A DNA stretch of 64,000 bases from Deinococcus taeanensis (GTDB taxonomy: Bacteria > Deinococcota > Deinococci > Deinococcales > Deinococcaceae), in assembly GCF_020229735.1 (NCBI RefSeq), contig NZ_CP083458.1:310001-374000 (forward strand). The letters run 5' to 3'. Positions within the stretch are counted from its first letter, which is position 1; every line of letters begins with the position of its first letter. Below are positions 46,612 to 54,789 of this stretch, piece after piece. The notes beneath the pieces were generated by a model. That model was not told the origin of the DNA. It saw only the letters and a program-made list of their open reading frames with translations, and made no database searches. The translations under genes were made by a program, and so were the position numbers.

Positions 46612-47397
46612 TCAGAAGGCGGGAACGACGCTGCCGCTGTATTTTTTCAGCAGCCAGGCTTTCGCCTCAGGGCTGGTGAGTGCCGCGGCGAGTTTCCTGA
46701 GGTCGGGATTATTCAGCTTGTCGCGGGTGGTGGCCAGAACGTTGGCGTAGGGACTGCCCGCGCCCTCGCGGTAGATGGCGTCGCGTTCGGGATTCAGGCC
46801 GACTTCCAGGGCGTAGTTGGTGTTCACGATGGCGGCGTCCACGTCTGCGAGCGCGCGGGGCAGCTGCGCCGCCTCCAGTTCCCGGAAACGCAGCTGTTTG
46901 ACGTTGCTGACGATGTCCGTTACCGTCGCGCGGGCGCCTGCGCCGGGCTTCAGGCGGATCAATCCGGCGCGTTCCAGCAGCAGCAGGGCGCGCGCACCGT
47001 TGCTGGGGTCGTTCGGAATGGCGATGGTCGCGCCGCGCTTCAGGTCCGTGACCTGCGTGACCCGCCTGGAGTACAGGCCCAGCGGCGGCAGGTAGATCTT
47101 CTTCACGGGCACGATGTTCAGCGGGCGGTTCTGCTGAAAGGCATTCAGGTAGGGCACGTGCTGGAACAGGTTCGCGTCGAGGCTGCCTTCGCCCAGGGCG
47201 ACGTTCGGCTGCACGTAGTCACTGAACTCGCGGATGACAAGCGTGACTCCCTGTCTGGCGAGGATGGGTTTGACAAATTCCAGCAGTTCCCCGGCGGGGA
47301 CGGGCGTGGCGCCCACACGCAGCGTGCCGGCGTGGGCAGGCGCGGCGAGGACAAGAAGGGCGACCGTGACGGGCAGGAAGAACAGGATTCTGGACAT
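46612..47397 (-). CDS. metQ: Methionine-type ABC transporter substrate-binding protein (copy 2)
   Basis: A 261-aa MetQ-family protein very similar to copy 1, clearly an adjacent duplication. The signal peptide (1-23, ending AHA) again lacks a lipobox. Shared segments are LVIREFSDYVQPN, GLYSRRV, AIPNDPSN, DIVSNVKQLRFRELEAAQLP and NTNYALE. Differences cluster around the residues after FQHVPYLNAF and KIYLPPLGLY, so the two copies may prefer different ligands. An AAGGAGC site precedes the ATG. Confidence 0.87.
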   Translation of the reverse strand: MSRILFFLPVTVALLVLAAPAHAGTLRVGATPVPAGELLEFVKPILARQGVTLVIREFSDYVQPNVALGEGSLDANLFQHVPYLNAFQQNRPLNIVPVKKIYLPPLGLYSRRVTQVTDLKRGATIAIPNDPSNGARALLLLERAGLIRLKPGAGARATVTDIVSNVKQLRFRELEAAQLPRALADVDAAIVNTNYALEVGLNPERDAIYREGAGSPYANVLATTRDKLNNPDLRKLAAALTSPEAKAWLLKKYSGSVVPAF

Positions 47398-47475
47398 GGC
47401 AGGGCTCCTTGAGGCAGCGGAGGAAGCGCGGCCCGCCGCGCGGCGGGCATCACGGGTGAAGGAACTGGTCCAGGC

Positions 47476-48132
47476 TCAGCGGTGATCGGCGCGCGCCGCG
47501 GCGCGGTCACCGGCCCACTGCACGCCCTGCACGAGCAGCAGCAGGGCCACGACGGTGGCGATCATCACGCCGGTCTCGAAGCGCTGATAGCCGTAGCGGA
47601 TGGCGAGGTCACCCAGGCCGCCGCCGCCGATGGCGCCGGCCATGGCGCTGTACCCGATCAGGCTCACGAGCATTACCGTGAACGCGTGAATGAGGGCGGG
47701 GCGCGCCTCGGGCAGCAGGACCTTCAGGACAATCTGGGCCGTGGTGGCGCCCATGGCGCGCGCGGCCTCCACCACGCCGTGCGGCACGCCGGTCAGGGCG
47801 CCGTCCACAAGGCGCGCCACGAAGGGAATGGCGGCGACCGTCAGGGGCACGATGGCGGCGGTGGACCCGATGCTGGTGCCGGTGAGCAGGCGCGTGAAGG
47901 GAATCAGCAGGACGAGCAGGATGATGAACGGCAGGCTCCGGCCGACGTTCACCGCGGCGTCCAGCGTGCGGAACACCAGCGGCTGGCGGCGCAGGCCGCT
48001 GGCGCGCGTCAAGGTGAGAAGCACACCCAGGGCTGTGCCGAGCAGTTGGGCGCTCAGCGCGGCGGGCACGACCATCCACAGGGTGTCCAGTGTCGCCTGC
48101 CACAGCAGCGGCCACAGCGCCGCCCAGGTCAA
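47476..48132 (-). CDS. metI: Methionine-type ABC transporter permease
   Basis: A 218-aa permease of the MetI family with about five helices. The TTG at 48132, overlapping the metN stop (TTGA), is chosen over an open upstream extension because the protein then begins LTWAALWPLLWQATLDTLWM, the usual start. Family marks are NVGRSLPFIILLVLLIPFTR, GSTAAIVPL and the EAA loop VVEAARAMGATTAQIVLKVL, followed by YSAMAGAIGGGGLGDLAIR. Confidence 0.88.
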   Translation of the reverse strand: MTWAALWPLLWQATLDTLWMVVPAALSAQLLGTALGVLLTLTRASGLRRQPLVFRTLDAAVNVGRSLPFIILLVLLIPFTRLLTGTSIGSTAAIVPLTVAAIPFVARLVDGALTGVPHGVVEAARAMGATTAQIVLKVLLPEARPALIHAFTVMLVSLIGYSAMAGAIGGGGLGDLAIRYGYQRFETGVMIATVVALLLLVQGVQWAGDRAAARADHR

Positions 48133-49088
48133 GCGTTCACCACCGGGGCAAGCGGCCCGGGAAGCGGCGCGGCCAGGTGGTCGGGGGCCGCCAGCCACAC
48201 GTCCATGCCCAGCGGGTGTGCCTGCGCCTGCACGATCCGGGCGCCACTGCCGGCCAGGGCGGCGAGCGTGGCGGGGTTCAGGTCCGGCAGGGTCAGGTGC
48301 CGCAGCGTCTCGTGGGGCGCCAGGGTCACGTCCGGGCGGTGCGCGTCGAGCAGGGCGCGGGTCACGTCGTGCTGCGGCGCGCGCAGGACGGCGCTGGTTT
48401 CGCCGGTTTCGACCAGGGTGCCGCGGTCAAGCACAGCGATATGGGTGGTAGCGGCGCGCACAACCTCAAGCTGGTGGGTCACGATCACGAGGGTCAGGTC
48501 CCGTTCCTGCTGAATCTCCAGCAGGAGGGTCAGGATGCCGGCGCTCGTCTCGGGGTCCAGGGCGCTGGTGGCCTCGTCGGCCAGCAGGAGATCCGGGTCC
48601 GTGACCAGGGCGCGCGCAATGCCCACCCTTTGTTTCTGCCCGCCGCTGAGCTGCGCGGGGTAGCGCTCTGCCAGGGCGTCCAGGCCCACGAGGCGCAGCT
48701 GTTCGCGCGCCAGGGCGTCACGGCGGGCGCGCGGCACGCCGCGCAGCTCCAGCGGCAGGGTCACGTTGCGCAGCACGGTGCGCTGGGCGAGCAGGTTGAA
48801 ATGCTGGAACACCAGTCCCGTGCGCGCCTGGTGTGCGCGCCGGGTGGTGGAGGTCAGGGCCTGACCGCGCACAAGCAGCTGTCCGGCGTCCGGCGTGTCG
48901 AGGCCGCTGATCAGGCGCACCAGGGTGCTTTTGCCGGCGCCGCTGCGGCCGATGATGCCCATGCGGCTGCCGCGGGGCACGCGCAGCGTCAGGTCCTGCA
49001 GGGCTGGGGTGTTCTGCCCGGGGTAGGTTTTGCGCACGGACTGGAAGTCCAGCGCAGCGGGTGCGGCTGGGGTGTGGGGGTGTGGCAC
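48129..49088 (-). CDS. metN: Methionine-type ABC transporter ATP-binding protein
   Basis: A 319-aa ABC ATPase. Walker A GRSGAGKSTL, Q-loop VFQHFNLL, signature LSGGQKQRVGIARAL, Walker B LLLADEATSALDPE, H-loop VIVTHQLEVV, then a C-terminal regulatory region of about 80 aa like the NIL domain of MetN. GTG 49088 is chosen because CGGAGG lies 5 nt upstream. It is the first gene of the metNIQQ operon, directly after a SAM-I riboswitch. ATGA/TTGA-type overlap couples it to metI. Confidence 0.88.
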   Translation of the reverse strand: MPHPHTPAAPAALDFQSVRKTYPGQNTPALQDLTLRVPRGSRMGIIGRSGAGKSTLVRLISGLDTPDAGQLLVRGQALTSTTRRAHQARTGLVFQHFNLLAQRTVLRNVTLPLELRGVPRARRDALAREQLRLVGLDALAERYPAQLSGGQKQRVGIARALVTDPDLLLADEATSALDPETSAGILTLLLEIQQERDLTLVIVTHQLEVVRAATTHIAVLDRGTLVETGETSAVLRAPQHDVTRALLDAHRPDVTLAPHETLRHLTLPDLNPATLAALAGSGARIVQAQAHPLGMDVWLAAPDHLAAPLPGPLAPVVNA

Positions 49089-49093
49089 GGTGG

Positions 49094-49168
49094 CCTCCGG
49101 TGGGTGGGCGGAGGGGACGGCAAGGCAGCAGTCCCCTTCCTGGGCTGTTCGCTTGGGAAGGGGACTGC
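49094..49168 (-). promoter_or_regulatory. Candidate expression platform of the met riboswitch
   Basis: On the minus strand, arm A (49168-49156, GCAGTCCCCTTCC) and arm B (49140-49128, GGAAGGGGACTGC) form a perfect 13-bp stem. Next, CGTCCCCTCCG (49119-49109) can pair either with arm B (GGGGAC) or with the ribosome site CGGAGG (49099-49094). No T-run follows either stem. The layout suggests translational control: A-B paired leaves CCTCCG free to hide the ribosome site. Confidence 0.5.
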
Positions 49169-49227
49169 GTTGGTGCGCTGAACCTGCGGTGAGGTACACC
49201 CTTCCTTTACCCGTTCTGCCGCCCGTG

Positions 49228-49330
49228 GTCATCGTTGGGGCGCGCAGGGCTGGAAAGCACCCGCCGTGATGAGGGCTGGTTGCTGCGGCGGTCCGGGGTC
49301 CAGTAACCTCGCGCCGACTCTGGATAAAGG
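49228..49330 (-). promoter_or_regulatory. SAM-I (S-box) riboswitch upstream of metNIQQ
   Basis: Minus-strand landmarks in S-box order: CCTTTATCCAGAG (P1 and kink-turn), GAGG then CTGGACCC (P2), GCCGCAGCAACCAG (core), CATCACGGCGGGTGCTTTCCAG (P3/P4 region) and CCTGCGCGCCCC, closing with CGATGA. It begins about 30 nt after the predicted transcription start of the operon. SAM binding should lower expression of the methionine-type importer. Confidence 0.8.
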
Positions 49331-49359
49331 TGACTTCCGGGGGTCGGAAGCCGGACAGG

Positions 49360-49388
49360 ACTCTAGAGCAGTGGACCAAAGTTGTCAA
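49360..49388 (-). promoter_or_regulatory. Promoter of metNIQQ
   Basis: TTGACA (49388-49383), 17-bp spacer, TAGAGT (49365-49360) on the minus strand. The -35 lies in a small palindrome, AGTTG-T-CAACT on + (49380-49390). Confidence 0.75.
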
Positions 49389-49595
49389 CTGCTTGATCCC
49401 CGGGTGGTCTTCTGTGAAATGAATGAAGCTGTGTTGGGCGATTTGTCATACCACGAACAGCTTGTCCTAAGTCGAGTACGCCTGTCCTGCACGCGACGAG
49501 GCGGTTGAGCGCACTACCTTCTCAGCACGAAGTGGCGCGCAGGCGCCCTTCCTTGCTCTTTGCCCCCCTTTCCCTCCTCGCCGCGAGGTTCCTCT

Positions 49596-52397
49596 ATGAC
49601 ACTGTATGAACCGCAGGACAACGCGTCCGGAACCTTGCCGGCTCCGATGACCGTCCTGGAAAAGCAGATCTACCGTGGCCCCAACCTGTACGGCTACGGC
49701 CCCATGATTCGGTTTCAGCTGGACCTCGGCGCGCTCGAAGCCCACCCCACCAATACGCTCCCGGACTTCACGGACCGGCTTCTCACCCTGCTGCCGTCGC
49801 TGCACAAGCACGGCTGCTCCTACCGCAAGCCCGGCGGATTTGTGCGCCGCCTGCGCGACGGCACCTGGCTGGGCCACGTCGCCGAACACGTCGCGCTGGA
49901 CCTGCAGTCGCTGGCCGGCACGCCGGTCACGTACGGCAAGACCCGCTCGGTGCGCGGACGTCCCGGCGTGTACAACGTTCTGTACGCCTACCGTGAGGAG
50001 CGCGTCGGACTTATGGCGGGCCTGAGTGCCCTCCGCCTGATCAGCAGTCTGCTGCCGCCCGAACTGCAGGGCCTCGAAGGTCTGTCACGGCTGGTGCCCT
50101 CCAGCCTGAGCACCCCCGACCTGGACGGGCCCTTCGACCTTGAAGCCGAACTGAACGGGCTGCGCACCCTGGTCAGGCGCTACGCGCTGGGGCCCACAAC
50201 GCACTCGCTGGTGCACGAAGCCGAAGCGCGCGGCATTCCCTGGCTGCGCCTCGACGACGAAAGCCTCGTGCAGCTTGGGTATGGCCGGTACCAGCAGCGA
50301 ATCCGGGCGAGCATCACAGGCCGGACCTCACACATCGCCACCATGACCGCAAGCGACAAGGCCCTCACCAAGCGGCTGCTGGACCGGGCCGGACTGCCTG
50401 TGCCTCAGGGCGAGGTGGTGCGAAGCGCGGACGAGGCCGTGGACGCCGCGCGGCGCCTGCGCGGCCCGCTGGTCACCAAGCCGCTGGACGGCAACCACGG
50501 CCGCGGCGTGTCGCTGCAACTGCGCACCCCCGAGGAAATCCGCGCCGGCTTTGCCATGGCGCGTGAACACAGCCGCTCCGTGGTGGTCGAAACCTACTTC
50601 CCGGGCAACGATCACCGCGTGCTGGTCGTCAACGGCGAGGTGGTCGCCGTGGCCGAACGGGTGCCCGCGCACGTGGTTGGCGACGGCGTCAGTACCGTCG
50701 CGCAGCTGGTGGAGGTCGTGAACCGCGACCCACGGCGCGGGGAAGGGCACGAGAAGGTCATGACCCGCATCCGCCTCGGCGCCGCGGAACTTGATGTGCT
50801 GGCGCGCAGGGGCCGCACCCCCGAGACCGTGCCGGCCGAACAGGAGGTGGTGTTCCTGTGCGACACCGCCAACCTCTCCACCGGCGGCACCGCGATTGAC
50901 CGCACCGACGTGATTCATCCGGACAACGCCACCATTGCCCGCCGCGCCGCCAAAGTCATAGGCCTGGACGTGGCCGGCATTGACCTGATCTCCCCGGACA
51001 TCAGCCAGTCCGTCCATGAGACCGGCGGCGGCATCGTGGAAGTGAACGCCGCTCCTGGCTTCCGCATGCACCTGCAGCCTTCCGAAGGGGAGGGCCGCAA
51101 TGTGGCCGCGCCCGTCATCGATCACCTGTTCCCTCAGGGCACCCCGTGCCGCATGCCGATCATCTCGATCACCGGCACGAACGGCAAGAGCACCACGGCG
51201 CGGATGGTCGCACATATCCTCACGCACGCCGGGAAGACCGTGGGCCTGACCACCTCCACCGGTGTGTACATCGGCGGCGAGCAGATCCTGAGCGGCGATA
51301 CCACCGGCCCCAAAAGCGCGAAGGTGGTGCTCAGTGATCCCAGCGTGGAGGTCGCCGTCCTGGAAACCGCACGTGGCGGCATCCTGCGCGAAGGTCTGGG
51401 CTTCGACCGCTGTGACGTGGGCGCGGTCCTGAACGTCCAGCCTGACCACCTGGGCCTGAAAGGCATCGAGACCCTCGAAGACCTCGCCTGGGTGAAATCC
51501 CTCATCGTGGAGGTCGTGGCCGAGAACGGCACCAGCGTCCTGAACGCCGACGACCCACTCACCCTGCGCATGCGCCGGCGCGCACGCGGCACCCTGGTGC
51601 TCTTCTCGATGCGCGGCGCCGCCGCCTGCTCACCCGAACTGCTGGCCCACATTGCCGAGGGCGGCGCCGCCGTGGTGTGCGAACCCACCGTCCTGGGGGA
51701 CGAACTCGTTCTGTACCAGGGCCGCCGGCGGCGCCCCATCCTGCTCGCCCGCGAGATTCCCGCCACGCTGGGCGGCGCCGCGCAGGTCAACGTTCAGAAC
51801 GCCCTGGCGGCCGCGGCCATCGCGCTGGCCCAGCAGGTGACGCTGCCGGTCCTGCGCACCGCCCTGGCGAGCTTCTCGACGGACTTTGAGCAGAATCCCG
51901 GCCGGCTGAACCTCTACACCGGTCATCCGTTTCACGTGCTGCTCGACTACGCGCACAACCCCAGCGGGCTCGGGCAGCTGCGCGACCTGGTGCGCCAGCT
52001 GCGCCCAGCGTCAGGCCGCGTGATCGGCGTGATGGGGGTCGCTGGCGACCGCCGTGACGAGGACATCCGCCAGATGGGCGCCCTCGCGGCTGAAACCTTT
52101 GACGAGCTGATTGTCCGTGAGGACGAATACCGGCGTGGCCGCGCCGCAGGTGAAGGCGCGCGTCTGCTCGTTGAAGGCGCCGCGAACGCCGGCATGAGCA
52201 CGGAACGCATCCAGACCGTGCTGCCTGAACCCGACGCCGTCCAAGCGGCTTTGAGCGCCGCGAAGGCCGGGGACCTCGTGGTGATTCTCGTTACTGAGGT
52301 TGAGCAGACCTGGGCGCAGATCCGCGCCTTCCAGCCTGGACCACACGTCACCCGCCGCCTCGGCGGCGAACCGCAACAAGGGGCCTCCCATGACTGA
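49596..52397 (+). CDS. cphA: Cyanophycin synthetase
   Basis: A 933-aa enzyme that builds multi-L-arginyl-poly-L-aspartate from aspartate, arginine and ATP. An N-terminal domain (about 1-210) is followed by an ATP-grasp domain (about 210-480; TASDKALTKRLLDRAGLPVPQG, VTKPLDGNHGRGV, EVNAAPGFRMHL) and a Mur-ligase-like domain (about 500-930) with the P-loop GTNGKST at 527-533, VLETARGGILREGLG and LLDYAHNPSGL. ATG 49596 is preferred over an open upstream extension because the N-terminus then fits the family. It is the first of three overlapping genes for making and mobilising cyanophycin. Confidence 0.95.
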   Translation: MTLYEPQDNASGTLPAPMTVLEKQIYRGPNLYGYGPMIRFQLDLGALEAHPTNTLPDFTDRLLTLLPSLHKHGCSYRKPGGFVRRLRDGTWLGHVAEHVALDLQSLAGTPVTYGKTRSVRGRPGVYNVLYAYREERVGLMAGLSALRLISSLLPPELQGLEGLSRLVPSSLSTPDLDGPFDLEAELNGLRTLVRRYALGPTTHSLVHEAEARGIPWLRLDDESLVQLGYGRYQQRIRASITGRTSHIATMTASDKALTKRLLDRAGLPVPQGEVVRSADEAVDAARRLRGPLVTKPLDGNHGRGVSLQLRTPEEIRAGFAMAREHSRSVVVETYFPGNDHRVLVVNGEVVAVAERVPAHVVGDGVSTVAQLVEVVNRDPRRGEGHEKVMTRIRLGAAELDVLARRGRTPETVPAEQEVVFLCDTANLSTGGTAIDRTDVIHPDNATIARRAAKVIGLDVAGIDLISPDISQSVHETGGGIVEVNAAPGFRMHLQPSEGEGRNVAAPVIDHLFPQGTPCRMPIISITGTNGKSTTARMVAHILTHAGKTVGLTTSTGVYIGGEQILSGDTTGPKSAKVVLSDPSVEVAVLETARGGILREGLGFDRCDVGAVLNVQPDHLGLKGIETLEDLAWVKSLIVEVVAENGTSVLNADDPLTLRMRRRARGTLVLFSMRGAAACSPELLAHIAEGGAAVVCEPTVLGDELVLYQGRRRRPILLAREIPATLGGAAQVNVQNALAAAAIALAQQVTLPVLRTALASFSTDFEQNPGRLNLYTGHPFHVLLDYAHNPSGLGQLRDLVRQLRPASGRVIGVMGVAGDRRDEDIRQMGALAAETFDELIVREDEYRRGRAAGEGARLLVEGAANAGMSTERIQTVLPEPDAVQAALSAAKAGDLVVILVTEVEQTWAQIRAFQPGPHVTRRLGGEPQQGASHD

Positions 52398-53277
52398 CAC
52401 ACCGCCCAGATGGGCCATCATCCTGCACGGCGGCGCGCATCAAGTTCCACGTGGACAGGAGGGCGCCAGCCGGGCTGGGTGCCTCGTCGCCCTGAACGCC
52501 GGCCAGCAGATCCTGGACAGCGGCGGCAGCGCCGTGGACGCCGTTGAGGCGGCCGTGCGCGTCCTCGAGGACAATCCCACCTTCAACGCCGGGTACGGCA
52601 GTGACCTCACGGCCGACGGTGAAGTCGAGATGTGCGCCTCCATCATGGATGGCAACACTCTGGACGTCGGTGCCGTCTCGGTGCTCCAGGGTGCACGTCA
52701 CCCGGTCAGTGTCGCGCGGTTGCTGCTGCGCGAGGAAGAGATCCTCCTGGCTGGGCCTGGCGCCCGGCGTTTCGCCGCTGAGCGCCACGCAGAGCTGTGT
52801 GACCCGGCCGAGTTGATCGCTCCCGACAAGCAGCCGGGTCAGCCGAGCAGCGACACGGTCGGGTGCCTGGCGCTGGACGCCGACGGTCACCTTGCGGTGG
52901 CCGTCTCCACCGGTGGCCTGGAAGGCCAGCGGCAGGGCCGCGTCGGGGACTCGCCACAACCAGGGTGCGGCTTCTATGCCGAGGATGGCGTAGGGGCCAC
53001 CGCACTGAGCGGTGACGGTGAACAGATTGCGCGCATGATGGCCGCGGCGCGCATTATGCACCAGCTGCCGGGCGTGCCCCCTGAGCAGGCGGTGGCCAGC
53101 GCCGTGCAGGACATCCGCCGCCGCGTTGACGGTCAGGCCGGCGCCATCGCCCTGACCGCCCGGGGCATGATCGGCTGGGCGCACGTCAGTCCTCACATGC
53201 CGGTCGCCTACCAGACCGCCGGTCAGGCGCCACAGGTGTTTCTGAGTAAACAGGAGGAGGCCAACGATGGCAGGTGA
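52390..53277 (+). CDS. Isoaspartyl peptidase / plant-type L-asparaginase
   Basis: A 295-aa Ntn-hydrolase. Family marks are WAIILHGGAH at the start, DSGGSAVDAVEAAVRVLEDNP, FNAGYGSDLT, and the autoprocessing site at Asp155-Thr156 in SSDTVGCLALD; Thr156 becomes the N-terminal nucleophile of the beta subunit. It should cleave the beta-Asp-Arg dipeptide that cyanophycinase releases. ATG 52390 overlaps the cphA stop by eight bases, and its last bases overlap cphB. This completes a degradation path within one operon. Confidence 0.9.
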   Translation: MTDTPPRWAIILHGGAHQVPRGQEGASRAGCLVALNAGQQILDSGGSAVDAVEAAVRVLEDNPTFNAGYGSDLTADGEVEMCASIMDGNTLDVGAVSVLQGARHPVSVARLLLREEEILLAGPGARRFAAERHAELCDPAELIAPDKQPGQPSSDTVGCLALDADGHLAVAVSTGGLEGQRQGRVGDSPQPGCGFYAEDGVGATALSGDGEQIARMMAAARIMHQLPGVPPEQAVASAVQDIRRRVDGQAGAIALTARGMIGWAHVSPHMPVAYQTAGQAPQVFLSKQEEANDGR

Positions 53278-54106
53278 CGCAGGCAGCTGCCCCGGACAGG
53301 GCACCCTCATCATTATTGGCGGGCACGAAAGCAAAAGCGGAGACCGGCCCATCCTGCGCGAAGTTGCCAGGCACGTTCAGGGTAAACGCCTGGTGATCGC
53401 CACGGTCGCCTCCCACAAACCCGAAGGGTACTTCGAGTCGTACGAGGAGGGCTTCACCGACCTGGGCCTGGGCGACCTGGCGGAACTGTACGTGGAGGAA
53501 CGCGCTGAGGCGATGCAGGACGACACCCTTCGCCTGCTTGACGACGCCGGCGGCGTTCTGTTCAGCGGCGGAGATCAACTGCGCATCACCAGCCAGATCG
53601 GAGACACACCCGTCGAGGCGCGCATCCGCGAGATCTTCGAGGCGGGCGGCGTGATTGCCGGGACATCCGCCGGGGCGTCCGTGATGTGTGAAACCATGCT
53701 GGTCAAGGGCACCGGCACGGCCTCATACCGCATTGGTGACCTGCAGATGGCTCCTGGCCTGGGCCTGGTGCGTGGGGTCATCATCGACCAGCATTTTGCA
53801 GAGCGCGGCCGGATCGGCCGGCTGCTCGGGGCAGTGGCGCAGAACCCCCGGGTGCTCGGCGTCGGGATCGACGAGGATACGGCCATCGTGATGCGCGGTG
53901 AGCAGTTCCGGGTGATCGGCAGCGGCGGCGTGTACGTGGTTGACGGCTCAGCGATCACGCACTCCAACGTTGCCGAGGCAAGCACCGAGGAGATCCTCTC
54001 GCTGCATGGCGTGCACCTGCACGTTCTGTCCGCAGGCGATACCTTTGATCTGAAGCGCCGCCGCCCCCACCCGGGCGATCTGGACGCACAGGCAGAACAG
54101 AGTTAG
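53267..54106 (+). CDS. cphB: Cyanophycinase
   Basis: A 279-aa serine peptidase of family S51. The nucleophile Ser134 is in GTSAGASVM; LIIIGGHESK, VLFSGGDQLRI, MAPGLGLVRGVIIDQHF and LGVGIDEDTAIV complete the family pattern. It hydrolyses cyanophycin to beta-Asp-Arg dipeptides in the cytoplasm. The ATG overlaps the peptidase stop by eleven bases and follows GAGGAGG. Synthesis and degradation genes in one transcript imply that control lies at the enzyme level. Confidence 0.93.
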   Translation: MAGDAGSCPGQGTLIIIGGHESKSGDRPILREVARHVQGKRLVIATVASHKPEGYFESYEEGFTDLGLGDLAELYVEERAEAMQDDTLRLLDDAGGVLFSGGDQLRITSQIGDTPVEARIREIFEAGGVIAGTSAGASVMCETMLVKGTGTASYRIGDLQMAPGLGLVRGVIIDQHFAERGRIGRLLGAVAQNPRVLGVGIDEDTAIVMRGEQFRVIGSGGVYVVDGSAITHSNVAEASTEEILSLHGVHLHVLSAGDTFDLKRRRPHPGDLDAQAEQS

Positions 54107-54688
54107 TCCAAGAAGTCGTCAGACCATGCCTGAGCACCACCGCCCCCGCAGGGAACCCCAGCGGACACTGGATCACAGCCGACCTTCAGGTACGGTGAAC
54201 CCGTTCAGAAGAAATGCGGCATCCGGCGTCGCACCGGCATGAGAAGCTACGGTACACATGGGCGGTCACGAGAAGGCCAACGAGGAACAGGTCCAGCTGT
54301 TGCTGACCTCCCTGGCGGAACTGCTGGGTTCCTCCAGCAGTCCACTGGACACAAACGCAGCCGGCCCGGTCCGCCCTGCCGCTGACGCCAAGACGGTCGG
54401 CTGTGCCCCACACTCTTCCGCACCCCTGGCCGATCCCGCGAGAACCTGCCCATAGAACATCACAGGAGAGGGTAACCGGCAGACGACCGGTGCCCTCTCC
54501 GTTGGTCGACTGCCATACGCTCGTCCCTGCTGGGATCGGCTCTGGCCGGCGTTTAATCGACGACGGGCAGCGCAGGCGGAATGAACAGCCTTCCGCCCTG
54601 ACCATGGAGGGCGAACAGGTTCAGTGTGGTCAGCGGTATCGTTTGACCCGCAGGTGCGGGTCCAGGTCTCACTCGTGCTGCCGCGCTG
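54107..54688. other. Intergenic region with a possible 65-aa frame
   Basis: Between cphB and the convergent eCIS operon. An ATG at 54258 behind a TACGGT box (54248-54253) opens 65 codons whose first 25 residues could form an amphipathic helix (GGHEKANEEQVQLLLTSLAEL); the tail is low-complexity. It may be a small gene, but support is thin. Nothing else was recognised. Confidence 0.35.
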
Positions 54689-54730
54689 CAGCAGAAAAGG
54701 CGCGTCTGGTGGAACGCGCTTTCTCTGCTG
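54689..54730. terminator. Long imperfect hairpin at the end of the eCIS minus-strand operon
   Basis: A 17-bp stem with one mismatch and one wobble: outer arms CAGCAGA/TCTGCTG, inner arms GGCGCGT/ACGCGC, 8-nt loop. It lies 60 bp past the DUF4157 gene, between converging operons. A short T-run (CTTTTC) lies inside the stem on the minus transcript, not after it. Rho-independent action is plausible but unproven. Confidence 0.55.
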
Positions 54731-54789
54731 AACCTGGGGCGGTCAGAACAAGTCCTCCGGCCGCTGCCTGCGACCGAACCCGCCTGGAC

